64,000 nucleotides of DNA from the NCBI RefSeq assembly GCF_938041965.1, contig NZ_CALISE010000001.1, positions 1 through 64,000 of the forward strand, in the 5' to 3' direction. The stretch comes from an uncultured Mogibacterium sp. (GTDB lineage Bacteria > Bacillota > Clostridia > Peptostreptococcales > Anaerovoracaceae). Below the pieces are notes generated by a model. The model did not search any database. It worked only from the letters and a program-made list of their open reading frames with translations, and was not told the DNA's origin. Of this stretch, positions 43,994-51,164 are shown piece by piece (positions within the stretch are counted from its first letter, which is position 1; each line of letters begins with the position of its first letter). The position numbers were made by a program, and so were the translations under genes.

Positions 43994-44861
43994 AGTGAAA
44001 AAAATTTATAAAGATATGAGTGTTGTAGATGATGTTTCAATTAGAATGCAATCGGGTATATATGGGCTTTTAGGCTCAAATGGTGCTGGTAAGACTACTC
44101 TGATGAGAATGATTTGTACAGTTATGAAACCTACAGAAGGAACTATTTATTATGAGAATAAAGATATCTTTCAAATGAATGAGAAGTATAGAGATATTTT
44201 AGGATATTTACCACAGGAATTTGGATTTTATCCAAATCTTACTGTTAAGACCTATTTAAGGTATATTTCTTCATTAAAAGGCCTTAAGCAGGATGTTGCA
44301 AAAATACGTATTGACGAGTTGCTAAAGCTTACCGGAATGCAAAAAGATTCATTAAAAAAAATGAAAGAACTATCGGGGGGCATGAAAAGAAGAGTAGGTA
44401 TTGCACAGTCGCTTTTGAATAATCCTAAGATACTTGTATTAGATGAGCCTACAGCAGGACTTGATCCAATGGAAAGAATAAGATTTAGGAATCTAATCAA
44501 TCAATTATCAAATGATAGGATTATATTATTGTCTACACATATTGTTTCAGATATTGAAGCTATAGCCAAAGAGGTATTTCTCATGAAGGAAGGTCGAATA
44601 ATAGATCAGGGGACAATTAACGAATTGTGTAGCAATCTTCCATGTGATGTATGGATTTATCGCGAAAAGATAGAAAAAGCAGAAAACTTTATCTCCAATT
44701 TTACGAATCCTGTTGGTGCAATTAAGAATGATGGAGAGTATATACAGGCGCGTATTTTGTCGAAAGAACGACCTGCAGAAAATTCAATAAGTGTTGATAA
44801 AACTCTTGAAGACGTTTTTTTGTATCATTTTGGTGAGAATGGTAGTGATAGTAATGGTTAG
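43974..44861 (+). CDS. ABC transporter ATP-binding protein (bacitracin/lantibiotic-immunity type)
   Basis: This 295-residue ATPase has Walker A GSNGAGKTT, Q-loop LPQEFGFYPNLTV, signature LSGGMKRR, Walker B ILVLDEPTAGLD and switch His (LSTHIVSDIE). The C-terminal extension after residue 220 is typical of two-component exporters with a separate permease. It would drive the next gene product. In RiPP loci such pairs give self-immunity or secretion. It overlaps both neighbours. Confidence 0.9.
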   Translation: MDLILDRVKKIYKDMSVVDDVSIRMQSGIYGLLGSNGAGKTTLMRMICTVMKPTEGTIYYENKDIFQMNEKYRDILGYLPQEFGFYPNLTVKTYLRYISSLKGLKQDVAKIRIDELLKLTGMQKDSLKKMKELSGGMKRRVGIAQSLLNNPKILVLDEPTAGLDPMERIRFRNLINQLSNDRIILLSTHIVSDIEAIAKEVFLMKEGRIIDQGTINELCSNLPCDVWIYREKIEKAENFISNFTNPVGAIKNDGEYIQARILSKERPAENSISVDKTLEDVFLYHFGENGSDSNG

Positions 44862-46047
44862 ATGTGAATTTAAAAAATTATTTAGTAATAGGATTAACAG
44901 AATTCTGGTGCTAGTTTTAGTTGTTATCGCAGTTGTATTTAGCTTTTTTTCAATATGGAGTATAAATTTTGTAGATAAAGATGGTAATACTCACAATGGG
45001 TTGTCTGCACCAAGAAAGCTAAATGAAGCGAAGTTGAAATATAAAGGGGCATTAACTTCTGGTGTTTTTTACGAAATAATTCAGAAAGAAAAAAATCTAA
45101 ATAAGAAGTACGGAAGTATGATTTCTGATTCTTTATATGCAGTAAATGAACAGGAATACGAAGATATAAAAGATATGATTGTCAGCACTCTTTGTTATAA
45201 TAAAGATTTTGATGATTCGGTAATTAATGACTTGGACATTAATGAAGCGAGAAATATTTATTATATAAGAGAAAAGAATATCAATCACATGTTAAAAGAA
45301 TATGATAATCAAGAGGCGAAGAAAAAGTACTTAAAAAGGCAATTCCAAAAAGTACATAAGCCTTTTGAATACGCCCCAGCAGAATCATGGAAAACCATGG
45401 GTTTGTACGTGACAACATATTCGATGATATTATTAGTTATAGTATCTTTTTTTTCATCGGGATTATTCTCGGAGGAATTCCGACTTGGCGCAGATTCGAT
45501 TTTCTTCAGCACAAAGAGGGGGAGAACTAGGGGAACAATAACAAAAATAATAACTGGTTTGCTTATGGCAAGCGTAATTTATTGGGGCACTATGCTTATT
45601 ATGTCAATAATATCCTTTGGAGTTATGGGTGTAAGTGGAGCATCATCTCCTATTCAAATAGAGGATAGTTATTCTATTTATGCATACACATTTTCACAAA
45701 GATACATGGTAATAATGCTATCTGGATATGTAGGAGTTATGCTTTCGGTAGCAATAACAATGCTTGTGTCGGCAAAAACACATTCCCAAGTTTTGTCCAT
45801 GTGTTTTCCAATAGCTTTGTTTATATTATCGCCGTTCATTGGAAGAATACTTCCGCTTAGAAAAGTTTTTTATATTACTCCGGATCAGTTAATAAATGTT
45901 TATAACTGTATTAAATTGCCACTTATATATCAATTTGGAGAAATAGTGATAATGCAAATTCCTATGTTGATTATTCTATATTCAATTGTTTCAATTATGA
46001 TTCTTCCTTTTATCTATAGGGCATTTAGTAACTATTACAACAAATAA
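44854..46047 (+). CDS. ABC-2-type transporter permease
   Basis: This 397-residue membrane protein has one N-terminal helix (about 17-40), a large extracytoplasmic domain (about 45-190, Lys/Glu/Asn rich) and five or six C-terminal helices. The ABC-2 layout fits pairing with the preceding ATPase. I place the start at Met 44854, overlapping the ATPase stop by 8 nt, since the frame upstream is the ATPase gene read in another frame. The large external domain resembles that of immunity permeases. Confidence 0.82.
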   Translation: MVRCEFKKLFSNRINRILVLVLVVIAVVFSFFSIWSINFVDKDGNTHNGLSAPRKLNEAKLKYKGALTSGVFYEIIQKEKNLNKKYGSMISDSLYAVNEQEYEDIKDMIVSTLCYNKDFDDSVINDLDINEARNIYYIREKNINHMLKEYDNQEAKKKYLKRQFQKVHKPFEYAPAESWKTMGLYVTTYSMILLVIVSFFSSGLFSEEFRLGADSIFFSTKRGRTRGTITKIITGLLMASVIYWGTMLIMSIISFGVMGVSGASSPIQIEDSYSIYAYTFSQRYMVIMLSGYVGVMLSVAITMLVSAKTHSQVLSMCFPIALFILSPFIGRILPLRKVFYITPDQLINVYNCIKLPLIYQFGEIVIMQIPMLIILYSIVSIMILPFIYRAFSNYYNK

Positions 46048-46192
46048 ATTCTATACGATCAATCTATGGAACATGGTGTGTAAAAATGCTGCGAGGGATC
46101 CAATGTGCATAGAAAGCGGTACATGCTATGAGTTATAGTAACTGATTGTTGAGAATATAAGTTAACTTAAATTAATTAAGGGAGGTAGTGTA

Positions 46193-46369
46193 ATGAAAAT
46201 TATAAATGATTCAACTGGTAAAGTTGAACCTAAAGCAGGTTGTGTTTGTACAGGTGGATGGAAAAGCACAAGGGGACCGTGGCAACCAATTTGGAATTGT
46301 AACTGCCAGTGTATACATGGGAATACTCGAAATAATAATGCAAACTTTAAAAAAGCAAAGAATGCATAG
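46193..46369 (+). CDS. Cys/Trp-rich RiPP precursor peptide, 58 residues
   Basis: The peptide has a short leader-like N terminus (MKIINDSTGKVEPKAG) and a core with five cysteines in two clusters. CVC spans residues 17-19 and CNCQC spans 36-40, separated by a Trp/Gly/Pro-rich stretch (TGGWKSTRGPWQPIW). An Asn/Lys tail (residues 44-58) ends the peptide. A strong GGGAGG site precedes the ATG. It lies directly upstream of a radical SAM-SPASM enzyme. That, together with the cysteine spacing, makes it the likely substrate for thioether or other radical crosslinks. It does not match the SCIFF consensus. It is too short for most automatic gene calls. Confidence 0.8.
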   Translation: MKIINDSTGKVEPKAGCVCTGGWKSTRGPWQPIWNCNCQCIHGNTRNNNANFKKAKNA

Positions 46370-46398
46370 AAGAGTATACAATTTCAGAAATATCTAAT

Positions 46399-46446
46399 TT
46401 TGATGGAGAGTGTGACCGTAAACGAAACAGTCCACTCTCCATCAAA
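46399..46446 (+). promoter_or_regulatory. Stable hairpin between precursor and maturase genes
   Basis: TTTGATGGAGAGTG and its perfect complement form a 14-bp stem around a 20-nt loop, 30 nt after the precursor stop. There is no T run, so it is more likely to protect the precursor mRNA or limit read-through. Either would raise peptide output relative to the maturase. Confidence 0.7.
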
Positions 46447-46478
46447 GCAGTATATCAATATAAGGAGGCAAAGACTGA

Positions 46479-47939
46479 ATGAATAGTAAAAAATATGGGA
46501 TGATATTTAATACAAAAAATAATAATTATTATTATGATACAGCTACAGGAAAAGTAGTTTCTTGTAACGATATGGAAATAGAGATTATTGATAACATATT
46601 ATTAGAAAAAGTTGACTTAGAGGAAGAATGTTCTAAAAATAAAATATTCGGGGATTTTGTAGCTAGAGAAAAGTTGTTTAGTGATAATGAAAATTGGGGG
46701 TTTCTAATTCCCACAAGACAGGAATTTAAGGAGTTAGTAAGAGGGAAATGTGAGCAAATTGTACTTGAATTGACTGAAGATTGCAATTTGAGATGTGGTT
46801 ATTGCATTTATAATGACCATCATAAGAAACATAGAAAGTTTTCTAATAAAACTATGTCATTTGACATAGCTAAAAGAAGCATAGATTTTGTAATGCAAGA
46901 GTATCAAGGAGACGAATTTGCATTAACGTTCTATGGAGGAGAACCCCTTATGAACTTTAATGTGATGAAAAGAACAATTGAGTATTTTAAGAAACAATAT
47001 CCTATGGTAGAGAAAAGCTTTGGATTCACTACTAATCTAACTTTGCTTGACGATGAAATGATAGAGTATTTTAGCAATTTAAATGAACTAGAAATTGTAT
47101 GTAGTTTAGATGGGCCGCAAAGTTTACATGATAAGTTTAGGCGTGACTTGCATGGAAATGGTTCACATGATATAGCAACATCAAATTTTATTAAATTAAT
47201 GAAGAAATTTTATAATAAAAAAGCTGGTAGAACATTGATGGTTAATTGTGTTATTACTCCACCATATACTAAAGAGAAATTAGATGAAATTAGTGGATAT
47301 TTTAGGGCAGAATTACATGTTCCTAAAGAAATTGATATAAACTATTCCTATGTTGATGCTGGTGATATGGTTTTTGATTATGATAGAAATGAAGTAATAG
47401 AAACAACATCCAAAATTGAAATTAGTCCGTTAGAATACTGGGCTGTAAAGGATTTTGAAATAAATGGATCGAATTCAGAATATTTTGGATTAATTAATAA
47501 GGAACTTGCAAGAGTATCTGACAGAATGAAATCAGACAATATAATTAATGGTTCTTATTTGCATGGAAACTGTTTACCGGGACAAAGAAGACTATATGTA
47601 ACTATAGATGGAAATTTTAGACCTTGTGAAAAGGTGGGGAATATCCCAACTTTAGGAGATTGCTTCATAGGTTATGATTACGATAAGAGTTATGATATAT
47701 ACTTAAAAAACTATGCACAAGAGTATCATGAAAAATGTAAAAATTGTTGGGCAAGAACAATGTGTGCTATGTGCTATGAAAGTTCGCTAAATACAGATAA
47801 TAACAATTTATATACAGTTGAAGGAATTTGTGATATATCAAAGCAAATCATAAAAGATATGTTTGTAAATTATTTTACTTTATATGAAAAAAATCCTGAA
47901 GCATTGAGACGGGCACTATCTGAAGTAGAATTTAAGTGA
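46479..47939 (+). CDS. Radical SAM-SPASM peptide maturase
   Basis: This 486-residue enzyme has an N-terminal region (about 1-95) that may bind the leader. Its radical SAM core carries CNLRCGYC (C-x3-C-x2-C) near residue 105 and FYGGEP. A C-terminal SPASM domain follows with at least seven cysteines (GNCLPG, RPCEK, GDCF, EKCKNCWARTMCAMC, GICD), expected to bind auxiliary iron-sulfur clusters. Such enzymes install thioether or carbon crosslinks in Cys-rich peptides. From memory it resembles the clostridial Cys-rich peptide maturases (CcpM-like), which I could not verify. AAGGAGG lies upstream. Confidence 0.88.
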   Translation: MNSKKYGMIFNTKNNNYYYDTATGKVVSCNDMEIEIIDNILLEKVDLEEECSKNKIFGDFVAREKLFSDNENWGFLIPTRQEFKELVRGKCEQIVLELTEDCNLRCGYCIYNDHHKKHRKFSNKTMSFDIAKRSIDFVMQEYQGDEFALTFYGGEPLMNFNVMKRTIEYFKKQYPMVEKSFGFTTNLTLLDDEMIEYFSNLNELEIVCSLDGPQSLHDKFRRDLHGNGSHDIATSNFIKLMKKFYNKKAGRTLMVNCVITPPYTKEKLDEISGYFRAELHVPKEIDINYSYVDAGDMVFDYDRNEVIETTSKIEISPLEYWAVKDFEINGSNSEYFGLINKELARVSDRMKSDNIINGSYLHGNCLPGQRRLYVTIDGNFRPCEKVGNIPTLGDCFIGYDYDKSYDIYLKNYAQEYHEKCKNCWARTMCAMCYESSLNTDNNNLYTVEGICDISKQIIKDMFVNYFTLYEKNPEALRRALSEVEFK

Positions 47940-47954
47940 TAAAGGATTGAAAAA

Positions 47955-49772
47955 ATGGATAAAGAAGTGAATAAAGGTGATATAAAAATAAGACTTTTAT
48001 CAAATCTGTTTTGGTCAGTTAAAAAAGTGTTCTTTTACAAAAAATGGTATTTTGCGTCCTTATGTATAAACTCAATGTTGAAGGGAATAACTCCTGTTGT
48101 CATGTTACTGATTATGCAAAAGGTTATTGAAGCTATTCAATATCAAAAATACGATGTTAAAAGTATTATGTTGCTATTTTTTGCACTTGCATGCTTTGAA
48201 CTTTTTTCACAAATATGTCAGATTTATACACAATTAAAATTGGAAAATTACGAACTTGAATTTGATGTGTTTTTTCAAACAGAAGTCTTAAATAAAATTG
48301 CATATTTGGATTGTAAAGAGTTTGAGAAAAGTAATACATATGATCTTATAAACAGGACACAATATGATGCAGATGCCGGAATAATTGGAAGTGTAAAGGT
48401 GGGATTTTCATTATTGTCAGCATTTATCAGCACGTTTTCTTATATTGTTATTATTTTCAGGTATAATGCGGTTGTTTTTTTTGTTATTCTCATAACACCA
48501 ATAATAAGATATTTTTTTGAAAAAAAATATAATTTATTGGAGTATGAGGTGGAGAAGAAAAATACAGAACCATTGAGAAGAAGCACATACATATCATATC
48601 TTTTAACTAATGCTGAGCATTTTAAAGAAATAAAGATGTTTAGCCTATTTGATTTCTTTATTAAAAACTATAAAGATATACGAAACATATGTAATAATGA
48701 AGTTATTAGTGTGCATAACAAAAGGGCATTAATATATGTAGTACTCATAGTTTGTGAAACCGCAGTGGATTTTTTAGTGACAGTAATACTTTTGATACAA
48801 GCTTTTAAAAACGTAATATCAATTGGCAAGTTTATATTATATAGTAACTCGATAGATAATTTAAAAGAAAATATTATATCTGTATTTTCGCAAATATCAT
48901 TTTTGTATAAAAATGCTGCTATGATTGAGCAGATAAAAACCTTTTTTGAACTTGAGAATGAAGATTTACATATAGAAGGTGCTATTCTTGATAAAATTGA
49001 AAGTATTAAATTTATTAATGTATCTTACAAATATCAAAACCAAAAAGAATATACACTTAGAAATATAAGTTTCGAAATAAAAACTGATCAAACGTGCATT
49101 ATAATGGGATACAATGGTTCAGGTAAATCTACACTTATGAAAATACTTATGGGAATATATAACGACTATGAAGGTAGCATACTGGTAAATAATTTAGATA
49201 GAAAAAAAGTGAACTTGATTTCATATAGAGAGAAGATAGGCGTGCTGTTTCAGGATTATATTAAGTTTGAAACTACTATTGAAGACAATATTGCATATGG
49301 TAATTTGAGAAATTATTTCAAAAAATTCAAAGTAGATGAAATAATGGCCAAAGTACAACTTAATGAATTATTAGAACGTAAAAAACATCAGTTAGGATAC
49401 CAGTTTAATGAAGGATTGCAATTATCAGTTGGTCAATGGCAGAAGTTAGCACTTGGGCGAACTCTTATAAGTGATGGCGATGTGCACATCTTTGATGAAC
49501 CAAATGCTTCTATTGACTTAATGTCGGAAGATGCCGTGCTAAATGCGATAATGGATAATTCAGGAGGAAAAATAAATATTATAATTATGCATCGCTTTAA
49601 TAGAATTGTTGAGAAAGCAGATACTATTATTACCCTTAATAATGGTTGTGTAGAAGAGATGGGAAAACATTCAGAATTGCTGAATAAAAGAGGGTTTTAT
49701 TTTAAACTTCATTCTCTACAAAAAAAGATAGTTCCTCGTTCGTACACTGTGAATGCAAGGAAAAAACTCTAA
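47955..49772 (+). CDS. NisT-like peptide ABC exporter (fused membrane and ATPase domains)
   Basis: This 605-residue half-transporter has six membrane helices (about 30-320) and a C-terminal ATPase. The ATPase has Walker A GYNGSGKST, signature LSVGQWQKLALGR, Walker B VHIFDEPNASID and switch His (IMHRFNRI). LSxGQWQKxAxxR is the form found in lantibiotic and other RiPP exporters. There is no N-terminal C39 peptidase domain, so leader removal needs another protease. It starts 15 nt after the maturase stop and is the last gene of the locus. Codon use is very AT-rich, like its neighbours. Confidence 0.88.
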   Translation: MDKEVNKGDIKIRLLSNLFWSVKKVFFYKKWYFASLCINSMLKGITPVVMLLIMQKVIEAIQYQKYDVKSIMLLFFALACFELFSQICQIYTQLKLENYELEFDVFFQTEVLNKIAYLDCKEFEKSNTYDLINRTQYDADAGIIGSVKVGFSLLSAFISTFSYIVIIFRYNAVVFFVILITPIIRYFFEKKYNLLEYEVEKKNTEPLRRSTYISYLLTNAEHFKEIKMFSLFDFFIKNYKDIRNICNNEVISVHNKRALIYVVLIVCETAVDFLVTVILLIQAFKNVISIGKFILYSNSIDNLKENIISVFSQISFLYKNAAMIEQIKTFFELENEDLHIEGAILDKIESIKFINVSYKYQNQKEYTLRNISFEIKTDQTCIIMGYNGSGKSTLMKILMGIYNDYEGSILVNNLDRKKVNLISYREKIGVLFQDYIKFETTIEDNIAYGNLRNYFKKFKVDEIMAKVQLNELLERKKHQLGYQFNEGLQLSVGQWQKLALGRTLISDGDVHIFDEPNASIDLMSEDAVLNAIMDNSGGKINIIIMHRFNRIVEKADTIITLNNGCVEEMGKHSELLNKRGFYFKLHSLQKKIVPRSYTVNARKKL

Positions 49773-50064
49773 AATGCACATGATAGCTATTGATATTTGC
49801 TTATAATATAAATTCATTTAATTTTATATTAAGTACCATAACGGTTAATATGATATAGTAATAAAATTACACTATATTACCCTTGCGCATTCAAAGGGAA
49901 AAGCACAGGGATATGTGCAAAGTGGCTGTCTAAGCTATCCAAGAAAACATCCGCACCCCCACTCATTTTAGGTGATATGGCCTTTGTACATAAGCAAACT
50001 TAGGTATATGGAAACAAAATTATTATTGTAATTTCAATTAAAATGCTTTCAATAGATTAGCCAA
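49773..50064. other. 292-nt region at the right edge of the AT-rich insert
   Basis: No gene, tRNA, obvious terminator or repeat was recognised. Base composition changes across it from AT-rich to the chromosomal average. Confidence 0.5.
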
Positions 50065-50313
50065 TCACTGCTGCTCATTTTTGTACTGCTTTAGCGCTTC
50101 AGAAAGCTGGTCCGGACATGATGTATCCTTGAATCCGCATTTTATACCCTCTAGTCTTTCGATTACATCATCGACCGGCATTCCTTTTACTAGACTGGCT
50201 AGTCCCTGGGTGTTTCCGGCACATCCACCTATAAATTCAACTGATTTTACTATGCCGTCCTCAATATCAAGATTCAGGAGCTGGGCACAGACACCTTCTG
50301 GCTTATATATCAT
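50065..50313 (-). CDS. TSCPD domain protein (TIGR03905-like)
   Basis: This 82-residue protein matches the short TSCPD family in clostridia. VCAQLLNLDIEDG is followed by VEFIGGCAGNTQGLASLVKGM and a C-terminal CGFKDTSCPDQLSEAL. The TSCPD motif is also found at the C terminus of some ribonucleotide reductases. Conserved cysteines suggest metal or nucleotide binding, but function is not known. It overlaps the upstream DUF1836 gene by 4 nt on the same strand. Confidence 0.82.
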   Translation of the reverse strand: MIYKPEGVCAQLLNLDIEDGIVKSVEFIGGCAGNTQGLASLVKGMPVDDVIERLEGIKCGFKDTSCPDQLSEALKQYKNEQQ

Positions 50314-50843
50314 ACTTTCTTCCTTTCTTCCTTTCTTTCTCGTCTCAACTTCAGCCTACGCTTCACTATTAGCTGATAAGCGGCAGCTGTCGCAACGTCT
50401 TCTATTACTCTAAAATAATCCTGGGCAGGTTTGGTGTGAGAGATGCTGTCTGCACATGTCGCATCGATCGCAGCCTCAAGTGTACTGCAGTACAGGTCGT
50501 AAGATTCGGAGATCTCATATCCGAGTCTATTGTCATCGTCGATAGCCGAAATTAGCTCTGCAATCTCTTGCACGTTAAATATCGACTTGAGCGTGACAAT
50601 TACGAAAAGCCGTGAGATGGCCTCCTTGCCGTACCGACGCTTTACAGGAGGGGGGATAACCCCGAGCTTAACGTAATTATTAATCATAGTGCTAGTCAGC
50701 AGATAGCTATCGCCGTATGTGTCCTGAAAATGAGGATTTATCAGCGATAGCACCTGATCCATATATAGCGATATATCAGGTAGCTCGTCCCAGCGCGGGA
50801 GGTGAAGCCTTGTGCTGTCCTGCATCTTTTCTCTCTGTTCCAT
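50310..50843 (-). CDS. DUF1836 domain protein, probable MerR-like regulator
   Basis: This 177-residue protein fits DUF1836 (YkrK-like). A MerR-like winged-helix N-terminal part includes YLLTSTMINNYVKLGVIPPP and RRYGKEAISRLFVI, where the helix-turn-helix and wing are expected. A helical C-terminal part ends in a basic Arg/Lys-rich tail. It is divergently placed from the acyl-CoA synthetase gene, and a perfect palindrome lies between them. It may therefore regulate itself or that gene. Confidence 0.75.
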   Translation of the reverse strand: MEQREKMQDSTRLHLPRWDELPDISLYMDQVLSLINPHFQDTYGDSYLLTSTMINNYVKLGVIPPPVKRRYGKEAISRLFVIVTLKSIFNVQEIAELISAIDDDNRLGYEISESYDLYCSTLEAAIDATCADSISHTKPAQDYFRVIEDVATAAAYQLIVKRRLKLRRERKEERKKV

Positions 50844-51030
50844 AAGTTCCTTCCAGTTACGCTTTCATATAGGATAGTAACACAGCTCGCCGTGAGCTTC
50901 AAATTTCTAATGACTTGTATTTTTCAATCATTTGCAGATGTATACCTGCATAAAAATCAAATTAAATATTGCTAAATCGTGCTAAATGGAGTATCATACA
51001 GCATATATCTAGATTATAATACTAAATAAT

Positions 51031-51047
51031 ATAGTTTTCAAAACTAT
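51031..51047. promoter_or_regulatory. Perfect palindrome, probable operator
   Basis: ATAGTTTTCAAAACTAT has 8-nt arms around a central C. It ends 2 nt before a TATAAT-like box at 51050-51055, so a protein bound here would block the acyl-CoA synthetase promoter. The divergent DUF1836 regulator is the obvious candidate. A direct repeat of GCTAAAT (50971 and 50981) lies nearby. Confidence 0.55.
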
Positions 51048-51060
51048 TTTATAATTTTTC

Positions 51061-51133
51061 GCAAATCGTGCTCCTTCGGCATGCCGGGACACTACGCTTT
51101 AGTGGCTTTTGGTGGACGGCATCTTTGCAAGGG
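51061..51133 (+). promoter_or_regulatory. Structured 5' leader, possible riboswitch-like element
   Basis: Three nested stems are possible: GCAAA/TTTGC (51061-65 with 51124-28), ATGCCG/CGGCAT (51081-86 with 51117-22) and CACTA/TAGTG (51090-94 with 51100-04). An exclusive alternative hairpin CGGC/GCCG (51077-51086) would break the second stem. The element sits about 30 nt before the acyl-CoA synthetase start. I do not recognise it as a known riboswitch class. Confidence 0.4.
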
Positions 51134-51164
51134 ACAAGTGATAGTCGTATATATGGAGGTAATT

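Noticed and set aside
46206..46397. Alternative 63-codon frame overlapping the RiPP precursor
   Set aside because: The 58-codon frame has the strong ribosome site and the Cys clusters; the other frame has neither.
51081..51164. Upstream extension of the acyl-CoA synthetase
   Set aside because: No ribosome site precedes the first ATG and the stretch folds into nested stems; I treat it as leader RNA, with moderate certainty.
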